From: an uncultured Muribaculaceae bacterium
Lineage (GTDB): Bacteria > Bacteroidota > Bacteroidia > Bacteroidales > Muribaculaceae
Length of the DNA: 64,000 nt
NCBI GenBank assembly: GCA_910579105.1
Contig: CAJTRT010000009.1
Span: 1 to 64,000 of the forward strand
Reading direction: 5' to 3'
Numbering within the stretch: position 1 is the stretch's first letter; each line of letters begins with the position of its first letter. Of this stretch, positions 33,201 through 41,358 are shown piece after piece. Made by a program: the position numbers and the translations under genes. The notes under the pieces are model-generated. The model was not told the origin of the DNA. It ran no database searches and was given only the letters and a program-made list of their open reading frames with translations.

Positions 33201-33799
33201 ACATCAACATCCTGGTGCTCGACACCGAGGTTTACTCCAACACCGGCGGCCAGGCCTCCAAGGCCACCCCGATCGGCGCGATCGCCAAGTTCGCCGCCGC
33301 GGGCAAGCGCGTCCGCAAGAAGGACCTCGGTCTGATCGCCACCACTTACGGCTACGTCTACGCCGCGCAGGTGGCCATGGGCGCCGACCAGGCCCAGACC
33401 CTCAAGGCGATCCGCGAGGCAGAGGCTTACGACGGCCCGTCGATCATCATCGCTTACAGCCCCTGTATCAACCACGGCCTCCGCGCCGGCATGGGTCACT
33501 CCCAGGCCGAGGAGCAGCGCGCCGTCGAGTGCGGCTACTGGCACCTGTGGCGCTACAACCCCACTCTGGAAGAGGAGGGCAAGAACCCGTTCAGCCTCGA
33601 CTCGAAGGCTCCGAACTGGGACGCTTTCAACGACTTCCTCAAAGGGGAGGTGCGCTACGCTTCCGTAATGAAGCAGTATCCCGCCGAGGCCGAGGAGCTG
33701 TTCGCCGCGGCCAAGGCCAACGCCCAGTGGCGCTACAACAACTACCTGCGCCTGAGCCAGGCGCAGTGGGGTGTTGAGCCGCCCGCCATCGTGAAATAA
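30236..33799 (+). CDS. nifJ: Pyruvate:ferredoxin (flavodoxin) oxidoreductase
   Basis: 1187 aa, a single-chain PFOR. It oxidises pyruvate to acetyl-CoA and CO2, reducing ferredoxin; central to anaerobic energy metabolism. Domain order: pyruvate-binding (YPITPSSTMAEYVDEW near the start), gamma and CoA domains, two [4Fe-4S] motifs (C690-IQC-NKC-AYVCP and C747-LGC-GNC-VDVCP), then the TPP domain with the proximal cluster cysteines (CAGCGETPY). Codon choice is strikingly C-ending and uniform compared with neighbours, as expected of a very highly expressed gene, and it leaves a huge stop-free antisense frame. Divergent from rex. Confidence 0.97.
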   Translation: MSKEKKFLTCDGNQAAAHISYMFSEVAAIYPITPSSTMAEYVDEWAAAGRKNIFGETVMVQEMQSEGGAAGAVHGSLQAGALTTTYTASQGLLLMIPNMYKIAGEQLPCVFHVSARTLASHALSIFGDHQDVMSVRQTGFAMLAEGSVQEVMDLSGVAHLATIKSSIPFVNFFDGFRTSHEIQKIEMLETDDLAPLLDREALAKFRQRGLNPQAPVSRGMAENGDVFFQHREASNTAYENVPEIVEQYMEQISALTGRKYGLFNYYGADDAERVIIAMGSVTQAAQEAIDYLVAKGEKVGLVSVHLYRPFSAKHFLAAVPATAKRVAVLDRTKEPGANGEPLFLDVKECFYGKDNAPLIVGGRYGLASKDTTPAQIIGVFENLALPMPKDHFTVGIVDDVTFTSLPLPEEIALGDKSTFEAKFYGLGADGTVGANKNSVKIIGDNTNKYCQAYFAYDSKKSGGYTCSHLRFGDVPIRSTYLVNTPNFVACHVQAYLHMYDVTRGLRDNGTFLLNTIWEGEELAKNLPNKVKKYFADHNITVYYINATKIAQEIGLGNRTNTILQSAFFRITEVIPVDLAVEQMKKFIVKSYGKKGQDVVDKNYAAVDRGGEYKKLDVDPAWSNLPEEKPAPNDDPAFINEIVRPINAQNGDLLKVSDFKANPDGTWQNGTAAYEKRGVAAFVPEWIEENCIQCNKCAYVCPHATIRPFLLDEAEMASAPFGEDHTKAALGPQFKGLRFIQAVDVLDCLGCGNCVDVCPGMKGNKALKMMPLESQLDLQKDWDYCVKNVSSKQDLVDIKLNPKNSQFATPLFEFSGACAGCGETPYVKLVSQLFGDHEMVANATGCSSIYSGSVPSTPYTTNFRGHGPAWANSLFEDFAEFGLGMKIANEKMTARVAELMKAATECDKCCDEIKAQAQKWLDNSNDAVATREVYETIVPLCEACGCDVCKGIIDLKGHIVKRSQWIIAGDGAAYDIGFGGLDHVLASGKNINILVLDTEVYSNTGGQASKATPIGAIAKFAAAGKRVRKKDLGLIATTYGYVYAAQVAMGADQAQTLKAIREAEAYDGPSIIIAYSPCINHGLRAGMGHSQAEEQRAVECGYWHLWRYNPTLEEEGKNPFSLDSKAPNWDAFNDFLKGEVRYASVMKQYPAEAEELFAAAKANAQWRYNNYLRLSQAQWGVEPPAIVK

Positions 33800-33823
33800 G
33801 CTACCGCGAATCCTTAAATAACC

Positions 33824-33862
33824 GCCGCGGCCCCCGGAAACGGGAGCCGCGGCTTGTTTTTT
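33824..33862 (+). terminator. Rho-independent terminator of nifJ
   Basis: The arms GCCGCGGC and GCCGCGGC, extended by CCCG/CGGG around a GAAA tetraloop, are followed by TTGTTTTTT. It lies 25 nt after the nifJ stop. Confidence 0.85.
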
Positions 33863-33889
33863 GCCCGGTTGTTTTGTTTTAGAGGAGGG

Positions 33890-34018
33890 GAGGCCGCTCG
33901 CTGAAGCTCACTCAACAGAACGGCTGCGCGAGGGGAGGAGGGCTGATTCTTCGTTCGGATTCCGCCTTGCGCACTCGGAGAGAGAAAGCGTATTATACGC
34001 GGCACGCCGCGTCCCTAC
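33890..34018. repeat. Mosaic repeat cluster A-C-B
   Basis: A variant (about 33893-33930, CTCGCTGAAGCTCACTC then AGAACGGCTGCGCGAGGGG), C (33950-33976, CGGATTCCGCCTTGCGCAC) and B (33993-34018). Confidence 0.88.
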
Positions 34019-34057
34019 AACTGGGGAGAAGAAGGGGGTGCGCTTGTGTATGGAAGT

Positions 34058-35575
34058 TCAGGATTTGAGGACGCGCCAGGGGGCGGGGTAGAGGTTGTTG
34101 GCGCGGTTGCCGAGGTTCTTGACGAAGCCGAGGGGGAGGGGGGCGGCTCCGGGGGAAGGGCGGTGGGTGAGGAGGAGGTAGCCGCGTGGCGCTTCCGCGG
34201 GGAGGGAGAGGGATTGGCGGCGGAGGTAGGCGAGGGCTGTCGCGGTGTCGATTTCAAAAGAGGGGAAGGGGGAAGGCCGCTCGGCTTCGCCTCGCCACAG
34301 TGGGGGTGCGGCCATGGCGAGCGACTGGGTGGGGAGGCAGTCGCGGCCTTTGACTTCGGCTAGGGTTATGCCGGCGTGGATTATGTCGAGGTGGGGGGAG
34401 AGGGTGAGGAAGGAGGGGTGGATGGCTTCGGGTATGGCGGCGATCTCGCCGTCGCGCCAGGAGGCGAGGCGGGGGTGCAGCGAGGCTATGGCTGAGCGCA
34501 GCGATGCGGGGACGCGCGCCATGAGCTCGGCCTCCGGGAATTGGGGCTGCCGGCTGTTGTCGCGGTTGTCTTTTTTGCCTCGGCGGGGCTTGCGCGGGTC
34601 TTCGCGGCGGGGATGGCCGCCCGCCTTGGGCTCGCTCCACCCGACAGCGGGGTAGTCGGGAGCGGCTTCGGTCTTGCGGAGGACGGCCACGGTGTAGCCT
34701 TCCCCCTCGACGCGGCCCGGGAGGAAGCGGAGGGAGGGCATGTCATACGCGGCACGCCGCGTCCCTACATGCGGGGGGAGGGTGGAGAGGATGTTCCAGG
34801 CGGGGTCGAGGGTGATGGGGACGGGGGCGAAGGCGCCGGTGGCGAGGAGGCGGGCGGTCTGGCGCTCGTTCTCGTCGGGGTTGAAGGTGCAGGTTGAGTA
34901 TACGAGGAATCCGCCAGGGCGGAGTGTGGCTGCGGCGTTGTCGAGAATCTCTTCCTGGAGGGCGGCGCACTGGCGCACGAGGAGGGGGGACCACTGCTGG
35001 GCGGCCTTGGGGTCCTTGCGCATCATGCCCTCGCCGGAACAGGGCGCGTCGACCACCACGAGGTCGAAGAAGCCGGGGAGGGCGCGGAAGCGGGCGGTGT
35101 CGCCGCGGGTGACGACGCTCCACGGGTAGCCCCACTTTATGATGTTTTCCTTGAGGATTTCGGCCCGGCGGAAATCGTATTCGTTGCTGACCATCAGTGA
35201 GCCGTCGGGGAGGAGGTCGGTGATGGCGGTCGTCTTTCCGCCCGGGGCGGCGCAGAGGTCGAGCACGCGGGGCGTTGGCGGGAGGGAGGGAAGGAGCTGG
35301 CGCAGTATCTCTGCGACGAACATCGATGACGGATCCTGTACGTAGTAGGCACCCTGGTGCATGGCGGGGTCGAGGGTGAAGTCGGGGCGCTCCGGGAGGA
35401 GGTAGGCGTTCGGGTGCCAGGGCACGGGGCGCGCGCCTTCGGATGGCACTGCTCCGGGCTTGCGCGGGTTGAGGCGGATAGCGGTGACGGGCGGGGTGTT
35501 TTCCAGCGCGTCGGCGAGTTCGGCGAAAGGCTGGAAGCCGCTGTCGAGGAGGTATCGGCGGTATTCGGGGTTCAC
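34058..35575 (-). CDS. RsmF/NSUN-type rRNA cytosine-C5 methyltransferase with three repeat insertions
   Basis: 505 aa starting at GTG (35575), which overlaps the stop of the upstream PgpH-like gene. The SAM site is LDLCAAPGGKT (106-116); the catalytic and release cysteines are C179 (DAPCSGEGMMRK) and C229 (YSTCTF). It methylates a cytosine of 16S rRNA in known relatives. Three separate repeat copies are read in frame: B at residues about 270-278 (VGTRRAAYD), A at about 310-320 (VGWSEPKAGG) and D at about 424-434 (LWRGEAERPSP). All lie after the catalytic core, in or next to the C-terminal PUA-like part. Confidence 0.92.
   Translation of the reverse strand: MNPEYRRYLLDSGFQPFAELADALENTPPVTAIRLNPRKPGAVPSEGARPVPWHPNAYLLPERPDFTLDPAMHQGAYYVQDPSSMFVAEILRQLLPSLPPTPRVLDLCAAPGGKTTAITDLLPDGSLMVSNEYDFRRAEILKENIIKWGYPWSVVTRGDTARFRALPGFFDLVVVDAPCSGEGMMRKDPKAAQQWSPLLVRQCAALQEEILDNAAATLRPGGFLVYSTCTFNPDENERQTARLLATGAFAPVPITLDPAWNILSTLPPHVGTRRAAYDMPSLRFLPGRVEGEGYTVAVLRKTEAAPDYPAVGWSEPKAGGHPRREDPRKPRRGKKDNRDNSRQPQFPEAELMARVPASLRSAIASLHPRLASWRDGEIAAIPEAIHPSFLTLSPHLDIIHAGITLAEVKGRDCLPTQSLAMAAPPLWRGEAERPSPFPSFEIDTATALAYLRRQSLSLPAEAPRGYLLLTHRPSPGAAPLPLGFVKNLGNRANNLYPAPWRVLKS
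34275..34305 (-). repeat. D module inside the rsmF-like gene
   Basis: CGCTCGGCTTCGCCTCGCC then ACAGTGGGGG, the same as the D copy near 1300 apart from a few bases. Confidence 0.75.
34617..34647 (-). repeat. A module inside the rsmF-like gene
   Basis: CCGCCCGCCTTGGGCTCGCT then CCACCCGACAG, read on the minus strand as VGWSEPKAGG. Confidence 0.8.
34743..34768 (-). repeat. B palindrome inside the rsmF-like gene
   Basis: A complete B copy (beginning TCATACGCGG on the plus strand), read as VGTRRAAYD. Confidence 0.88.
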
Positions 35576-37638
35576 TGCTTTTCGTTTTTCTGGGCGGCTT
35601 CGCTGTTTCGGGCGGCTTCGGGCTTGGGGGCCTCGGGGTAGGATACGCGCGCGTGGAACATGGTGCGTAGGCGCTGCTTGAATGTGTCCTTGATGGTCGC
35701 AATGTCGCGGAAGGAGAGGGGCGACTCGCTGTGGAGGCCGTCGGCGACCTGTGTGTCGACCATGCGGTCGACGAGGGCGGAGACGGCTTCGTCGGAGTGG
35801 TCGGTCATGGAACGCGACGCGGCTTCCACGGCGTCGGCCATCATCAGCAGCGAGGCTTCTTTCGACTGCGGGTTGGGCCCGGGGTATGTGAACGGCGCGG
35901 GGTCGACCTCCTCGCCGGGGTGGTTTTTCTGCTCGGTGATGTAGAAGTACTTGGCTTTACCCCGTCCGTGGTGCTGCGGTATGAGTTCGGCGACGGGTTT
36001 CGGCAGCTTGGCTTTCTCGGCCCTGCGGAGTCCGTCGCTGACGTGGCTTATTATGATTTTGGCGCTCTGGGCGGGTGTGAGCAGGTCGTGGGGGTTCATC
36101 CCGTGCTGGTTCTCGGTGAAGAAGGCGGGGTTGTCGATTTTGCCGATGTCGTGGTAAAGCGCCCCGGCCCGTACGAGCTGCACGTTTGCCCCGATCCGGT
36201 GGGCGGCCTCGGCGGCGAGGTTGCTGACCGCCATGGAGTGCTGGAATGTTCCGGGGCACTCGGTCGAGAGGGCCCGCATAAGGGGGTTGTTTATGTCGGA
36301 AAGTTCCACGAGGGTTACCACGGAGACCATGCCGAAGAGTTTCTCGTAGATGAATATGAGGATGTAGGCGAAGGATATGAGCACGGCGTTGACGGCGAAG
36401 TAGCCTATGAGGCGCCATGAGAGGGAGCCTACGGTGCCGGTCGACATCAGTTCGACGGCGAGGTAGGAGCAGACGTACGCGGCGAAGGCCACCAGGGCCG
36501 AGCGCAGGAGTTCGGAGCGGCGGCTGAGTTCTTTGAGTGAGAAGAGGACGGCTGTGCCGGCCGTGAGCTCGAGGAAGATGAATTCGAGGGGGAACGAGGC
36601 CGCGACGGCGCAGAGCAGCGTTGTGGCTACGAGGATGAAGAAGGCCGTGCGGCTGTCGAAGAAGACCATCGCGACCAGTGGGACGATCGCGAGCGGCACG
36701 ATGTATATGCCTGATGTGAAGGCGTTCGACATCAGTACGGAGAACAGGAAGAAGACCACCGGGAGAGTCATCAGAGCCAGGACGCGCTTGTGGTCGAGGA
36801 ACGTCTGCGGATAGTAGAGGTAGAGGAATCCGTAGACCAGTCCGAAGGCGAGCACTACGAATATGAGGTGGCCGAAGAAGGTGTTTAGCATTTTCGAGGT
36901 CGACGCCCGGGAGGTCTTGTCGAGCGTGGCCTCGTAGGTGCGCAGTATCTGGTACAGCTGCGGGGTGACTATCTCGCCCTGGTCGATGATGCGTTCTCCC
37001 TGCTGTATGACGCCGATGCCGGCGAGGACCGGCTGGAGGAGCGATTCGCGGTATCGCTCTGTGGCGCGGGCGTCGGGGGTTATGTTCGGCTCGAGGAGGC
37101 GTCCCAGCTCGAGGGTCTGGATTGCCGGGCGGTCGGGTGAGTCGCGGAATAGGGAGTCGAGCAGCGCGTAGGCGTCGCGCTGTGAGCGCATACGGGCCGT
37201 CGGGGCCGGTGTGTTGACGTTGTTGACGATGATTTTCACTTCCGGGAGGTCGCCACGGGCGATGAGGGCGGCTGTCGGGGGGTCGACGATGCCGTCGGCG
37301 TATAGGCGGCGTATCGTGGCGGCGAGCCGCGCGCGTGTCGGCGCTGAGACGTGCCCGGCGTTTGTGACGGCGGCTTCGGCGCGCGTCTCGGGAGACGGGT
37401 CGCGGCTGAATATGGGAACCATCGCGCGGTCAATCGAGTCGGTCATTTCGGCAATCGTTGCCGAGTCGCGGTAGATTGTTATGTCGAACGGGGCGGTCAG
37501 TATGCCGTAGCTCCATGGGCGGTTCTCCTCGTAGTGGAACTTCGAGGAGGAGTCGCTCGGCATGAAGTAGAGCACGATGGCGCAGGCGGCGATGAAAGTC
37601 GCCGCCTGCCAGAGTATGTGTTTCTTTACCTTTTTCAT
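35572..37638 (-). CDS. PgpH-like membrane HD phosphohydrolase
   Basis: About 688 aa from MKKVKKHILW; the frame is open 9 codons further to 37665. One N-terminal membrane segment, a large extracytoplasmic 7TMR-HDED-like region (to about residue 265), seven membrane helices (about 270-455), then a cytoplasmic HD domain with HSMAVSNLAAEAAH and YHDIGK. In Firmicutes PgpH this architecture hydrolyses c-di-AMP; that activity here is inferred. It lies between relA/spoT upstream and the rsmF-like gene, which overlaps its stop (GTGA). Confidence 0.85.
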   Translation of the reverse strand: MKKVKKHILWQAATFIAACAIVLYFMPSDSSSKFHYEENRPWSYGILTAPFDITIYRDSATIAEMTDSIDRAMVPIFSRDPSPETRAEAAVTNAGHVSAPTRARLAATIRRLYADGIVDPPTAALIARGDLPEVKIIVNNVNTPAPTARMRSQRDAYALLDSLFRDSPDRPAIQTLELGRLLEPNITPDARATERYRESLLQPVLAGIGVIQQGERIIDQGEIVTPQLYQILRTYEATLDKTSRASTSKMLNTFFGHLIFVVLAFGLVYGFLYLYYPQTFLDHKRVLALMTLPVVFFLFSVLMSNAFTSGIYIVPLAIVPLVAMVFFDSRTAFFILVATTLLCAVAASFPLEFIFLELTAGTAVLFSLKELSRRSELLRSALVAFAAYVCSYLAVELMSTGTVGSLSWRLIGYFAVNAVLISFAYILIFIYEKLFGMVSVVTLVELSDINNPLMRALSTECPGTFQHSMAVSNLAAEAAHRIGANVQLVRAGALYHDIGKIDNPAFFTENQHGMNPHDLLTPAQSAKIIISHVSDGLRRAEKAKLPKPVAELIPQHHGRGKAKYFYITEQKNHPGEEVDPAPFTYPGPNPQSKEASLLMMADAVEAASRSMTDHSDEAVSALVDRMVDTQVADGLHSESPLSFRDIATIKDTFKQRLRTMFHARVSYPEAPKPEAARNSEAAQKNEKQ

Positions 37639-37693
37639 CTGTGGTGTATGCGGGTTGCCGGGCATCCTTCCGCGGACGCGGGTGGAGTGCCGT

Positions 37694-39928
37694 TTATCTG
37701 ATGCGGGCCGCCGACTGCACGCCCTGGATGCGTCGGACTTTGGCGCAGAGGTCGTTGAGGCCGTCGGCGTCGGAGACGAGCAGGGAGAGGTCGCAGCGGA
37801 ACACCTCTTTCTCGGTGCGTATGTCGAGCGAGCGTATGTCGAGGCTCAGGTGGGTTGAGATCAGGGATATGAGCTCGTGGAGTATGCCGTGGCGGTCGAT
37901 TCCCTCGATGCGTATGTGGGCCATGAACCGTCCGCCGTTGACCTCCCAGCGGGTCGAGAGTATGCGCGGGCCGAAGCTGGCCTTGAGCATGGCGGCGCGC
38001 GGGCAGTCGAGGGTGTGCACTGTCACCTGGCCGTCGTCCTCGATGAATCCGAGCACGTCGTCGCCCGGCAGGGGGCAGCAGCAGTCTGAGAAGCGGAAGT
38101 TGGTGCTGCCGTCCTCGTCGTAGTGCAGCACATAGGTCTGCTTGCGGTTGATGGCCGGTGTCCGCGGTTCGGGGGCCGGTTGTTGTTCGCCGGACTTACC
38201 TCCCATACCTATGAGTTTGAGCAGCAGCCGCTTGGTCTTTGAGCTTTCTTTTTTGAGAATCTTTACGACGTATTCGTTGAGGATTATCTCCTCGTTGCCG
38301 AGCAGGTAGTAGAATTCCTCGCGGTTAGCGGCCTTGAAGAGGCCCATTACCTTTGTTATGGCGATGTTGTCGTCCTTGATGCCGTTGTCTCTGAGGAACT
38401 GCTCGAACGTTGCCTTCCCGGCGGTGATGACAGGCTGGTGCATTTTGCGCAGCACCTGGCGCAGGCGGGTCTTTCCTTTCGCTGTCGCGAGGAAGTCAAC
38501 CCACTCGGGCTTCGGCTGCTGCGACTGGGATGTGAGCACTTCCACCTGGTCGCCCGAGTTGAGTTTCTGGCTCAGGGGGACGAGCTTGTGGTTGACCTTT
38601 CCGGCGATGCAGTGGGATCCGATCTGGGTGTGGAGGTTGAAGGCCACGTCGAGGACTGTTGAATCCTTCGGGAGGGTCAGGAGCTCGCCTTTGGGTGTGA
38701 ACACTACGATCTCGGAGGAGAAAAGGTTGAGTTTTAGCGTGTCGAGGAAGTCGAGGGCGTTGGGCTCGGGGTCGTCGAGGATGTCCTTGATGGTGTGGAG
38801 CCACACGTTCAGCTCGCTTTCCTCGTCCCCCTCGCCGACCTTGTACTTCCAGTGGGCGGCGAACCCTTTCTCGGCGATCTCATCCATCCGGCGGGAGCGG
38901 ATCTGGACCTCGATCCAGTTTCCGTCGGGGCCCATGACGGTGAGGTGCAGTGCTTGGTATCCGTTGGCTTTCGGGTTCGAGATCCAGTCGCGCGTGCGGT
39001 CGGGATGGAGGCGGTAGAGGTCGGTTATGGCCGAGTATATCTGCCAGCAGATCGATTTTTCGCGTGCTGGGTCGTCGCAGTCGAATATGATGCGGGCGGC
39101 GTAGAGGTCGTAGACTTCCGAGAAAGGTATGTGCTTGGTCTCCATCTTGTTCCAGATGGAGTAAATCGACTTTACGCGTGCCTTGGCGGAGTATTTGAGG
39201 CCCATGGCGTCGAGCTTCTCGCGGATGGGGCGCGAGAAATCCTCGAACACGTCGGCGCGTGTCGCCTCTGACGCGGCGATCTGCTCGGAGATGCGCCGGT
39301 ATGCGTCGGGGTGCTCGTATTTGAACGAGAGGTTCTCCAGCTCGGTCTTTATGGCGAACAGGCCGAGGCGGTGGGCCAGGGGGGCGTAGATGTAGAGGGT
39401 CTCTCCGGCGATCTTGTACTGCTTGTTGGGGGCCATGGAGCCGAGGGTGCGCATGTTGTGGAGGCGGTCGGCCATCTTTATGAGCACCACGCGTATGTCC
39501 TCCGACATCGTGAGCAGGAGTTTGCGGAAGTTCTCGGCCTGGGCCGAAGCCTTGTCGCCGAAGATTCCGCCCGAGATCTTGGTGAGCCCCTCTACGATCT
39601 GGGCGATCTTCTTGCCGAAGTTCTGCTCAATGTCCTCGACGGTGTACTCCGTGTCCTCCACGACGTCGTGGAGGAGAGCGGCGCAGATCGAGGTTGAGCC
39701 GAGGCCGATCTCCTGGGAGGCGATCTTGGCCACGGCTATGGGGTGGAGGATGTAGGGTTCGCCCGAGCGTCGTCGTATCCCCTTGTGGGCCTCTTTGGCG
39801 AAGTTGAAGGCGCGCTCGATGATTTCGACTTTCTTGCGGTGGTTGGAGGCGAGGTAGCCGTCGAGGACTTCGCGGAAAGCCTGGTCGATGATGCGGTCTT
39901 CTTCTGGTGTTGTGAAAGAGGCGTTCAT
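37694..39928 (-). CDS. Bifunctional (p)ppGpp synthetase/hydrolase RelA/SpoT
   Basis: 744 aa from MNASFTTPEE; the open frame continues upstream only through repeat sequence (SERLPIPL..), so this ATG is preferred. It makes and degrades the alarmone (p)ppGpp. The hydrolase domain has an intact HDxxED (H87-D88-V-V-E91-D92). The synthetase domain has NPKANGYQALHL. A TGS domain follows (LLTLPKDSTVLDVAF), then a CC/zinc-finger-like segment and an ACT domain (MAHIRIEGIDRHGIL). Both activities look intact. First gene of the run relA/spoT - pgpH - rsmF. Confidence 0.95.
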   Translation of the reverse strand: MNASFTTPEEDRIIDQAFREVLDGYLASNHRKKVEIIERAFNFAKEAHKGIRRRSGEPYILHPIAVAKIASQEIGLGSTSICAALLHDVVEDTEYTVEDIEQNFGKKIAQIVEGLTKISGGIFGDKASAQAENFRKLLLTMSEDIRVVLIKMADRLHNMRTLGSMAPNKQYKIAGETLYIYAPLAHRLGLFAIKTELENLSFKYEHPDAYRRISEQIAASEATRADVFEDFSRPIREKLDAMGLKYSAKARVKSIYSIWNKMETKHIPFSEVYDLYAARIIFDCDDPAREKSICWQIYSAITDLYRLHPDRTRDWISNPKANGYQALHLTVMGPDGNWIEVQIRSRRMDEIAEKGFAAHWKYKVGEGDEESELNVWLHTIKDILDDPEPNALDFLDTLKLNLFSSEIVVFTPKGELLTLPKDSTVLDVAFNLHTQIGSHCIAGKVNHKLVPLSQKLNSGDQVEVLTSQSQQPKPEWVDFLATAKGKTRLRQVLRKMHQPVITAGKATFEQFLRDNGIKDDNIAITKVMGLFKAANREEFYYLLGNEEIILNEYVVKILKKESSKTKRLLLKLIGMGGKSGEQQPAPEPRTPAINRKQTYVLHYDEDGSTNFRFSDCCCPLPGDDVLGFIEDDGQVTVHTLDCPRAAMLKASFGPRILSTRWEVNGGRFMAHIRIEGIDRHGILHELISLISTHLSLDIRSLDIRTEKEVFRCDLSLLVSDADGLNDLCAKVRRIQGVQSAARIR

Positions 39929-39967
39929 TGTTTTGAATGAAAAAGGGTTAGGGGAAAGGGGGATGGG

Positions 39968-40086
39968 AAGCCGCTCGCTGAAGCTCGCTTCACGGAACGG
40001 CTCAGCGAGGGGGGGATGATGGCGTATTATACGCGGCACGCCGCGTCCCTACGGGCTGATTCCTCGTCCGGCTTCCGCCATGCGGG
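39968..40086. repeat. Mosaic repeat cluster A-B-C
   Basis: A variant (39970-40010, ending in GGAACGGCTCAGCGAGGGG), B (40027-40052) and C (about 40060-40086, CCGGCTTCCGCCATGCGGGC), between relA/spoT and the EEP-family gene. Confidence 0.88.
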
Positions 40087-40091
40087 CGCAT

Positions 40092-41171
40092 TCAGCGGGC
40101 CTTGATGAGGAAGATCTCGGTGGGGAAGTGGTCGGAGTAGCCGTCGAGGAAGACGCCGGCCGAGAAGGTGCGGTGGGGCGAGCCGTCCTCGTTGCGGAGG
40201 AACTGGAAGTTGTTCACCTGGGCTTTCTGGTAGTGGAGGCCGTTGGCTCCTGTGTTGTCTTTGAGGAGTGTCCCGCTGACGATGATCTGGTCGAAGAGGT
40301 TCCACGAACCGCGGTACGCTAGGGTGCCTATCCCCTTGTCAAGCAGGCTCCAGAAGGGGTTGTAGAAGCCGTGGGGCTTCACTCCGGCGGGGTTCTTGAC
40401 GGCTCCGAGCACCTGCGCGCAGGATTTGTCCTGGGGGTCGTCGTTGAGGTCGCCCATTATGATCACGCCTTCGTTGGGACGTATCGTCCAGAGGGAGTCG
40501 GCGATGTGCTTCGAGAGGGCGGCAGCGCCTTCGCGGAGCCACGAGGAGCGTTCCTGGCCGCCTATGCGCGAGGGCCAGTGGTTGACGATTACGGATACGG
40601 TGTCGCCACCCATTATCCCGGTCACGACGGTCTGGTCGCGGGTGGGGCGCTGCATCTCGCCGAGCTCGAGGGTGTGGTGGTTGACGGAGTGCAGGCGGAA
40701 CTGGCGGGGGTTGTAGAGGGCCGCCACGTCGACGCCGCGGCGGTCGGGGGAGTCGTGGTGGACGATCTGGAGGTTCCAGGGTTTCTTGCCCTGGGCGCGG
40801 AGGCGGTTGTCGACGGCCCTTACGAGGTCGGCGAGCACGGCGCGGTTCTCAATCTCGCTGACGCCGAGGAAGGCGGGGCCGTTGGGGGTGGTGGGGGTCG
40901 ACATCTCGGCTATGCAGCGGGCGAGGTTGTTGATTTTCGACCAGTATTTCTTGCCGTGCCACTGGCGGGCTCCCTGGGGTGAGAACTCGAGGTCGTAGGA
41001 GCCGTTGGCGTTGATGGTGTCGAACAGGTTCTCGAGGTTGTAGAAGCCGACGCCGAACACCTGGTACTGGCGCCGTCCCCGGTTTTCGTCCTGTTTCTGG
41101 TCGCCTGTCGCGGCCCATGCAGTCGCGGCCATCAGGGCGGCCACCGCGATAGAGAAAATTCGCTTTATCAT
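40092..41171 (-). CDS. Secreted endonuclease/exonuclease/phosphatase-family protein
   Basis: 359 aa from MIKRIFSIAV, which gives a clean signal peptide (1-20, ending AWA); the frame is open to 41258, but that would bury the signal. EEP-fold landmarks: GFYNLENLFD, SEIENRAVL, HHDSPDRRGVDVAALY, VNHWPSR, MGDLNDDP and a terminal SDHFP with the catalytic His. Substrate unknown (nucleic acid, phosphoinositide or another phosphodiester). A -7 like box TACTTTTG lies upstream at 41245-41252. Confidence 0.85.
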   Translation of the reverse strand: MIKRIFSIAVAALMAATAWAATGDQKQDENRGRRQYQVFGVGFYNLENLFDTINANGSYDLEFSPQGARQWHGKKYWSKINNLARCIAEMSTPTTPNGPAFLGVSEIENRAVLADLVRAVDNRLRAQGKKPWNLQIVHHDSPDRRGVDVAALYNPRQFRLHSVNHHTLELGEMQRPTRDQTVVTGIMGGDTVSVIVNHWPSRIGGQERSSWLREGAAALSKHIADSLWTIRPNEGVIIMGDLNDDPQDKSCAQVLGAVKNPAGVKPHGFYNPFWSLLDKGIGTLAYRGSWNLFDQIIVSGTLLKDNTGANGLHYQKAQVNNFQFLRNEDGSPHRTFSAGVFLDGYSDHFPTEIFLIKAR

Positions 41172-41244
41172 ATGGAAGTGTTGTTGATTATTCCGATGGT
41201 TCTTCCGATTCAAGATCATCCGCGCGATAAATCGGGGCGCGGTT

Positions 41245-41252
41245 GGCAAAAG
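41245..41252 (-). promoter_or_regulatory. -7 box for the EEP-family gene
   Basis: TACTTTTG on the minus strand; a -33 candidate (TTTAG) lies about 22 nt upstream, slightly too far. It sits close to the divergent box at 41276-41283. Confidence 0.45.
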
Positions 41253-41275
41253 TAGCAAAAATTTCTGGAAAAATC

Positions 41276-41283
41276 GCTAAATT
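41276..41283 (+). promoter_or_regulatory. -7 box for the tricorn-like protease gene
   Basis: TAAATTTG followed by CGG; no clear -33 element. It leaves about 70 nt of leader. Confidence 0.45.
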
Positions 41284-41358
41284 TGCGGTACAGGAACAAC
41301 GGACGGCCAATATTGGCGCGCCCGTATCCGTTACAACGACCGAAAACCACAATACCAT

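Noticed and set aside
30215..33544. 1109-codon open frame antisense to nifJ
   Set aside because: nifJ uses almost only C/G-ending codons, which removes stop triplets from this antisense frame. The predicted peptide is Val/Leu/Gly/His-rich without any domain, while nifJ itself is fully recognised.
37694..40039. Longer relA/spoT start at 40039
   Set aside because: The extra 37 residues are translated repeat sequence (A/B). The ATG at 39928 begins where family members begin.
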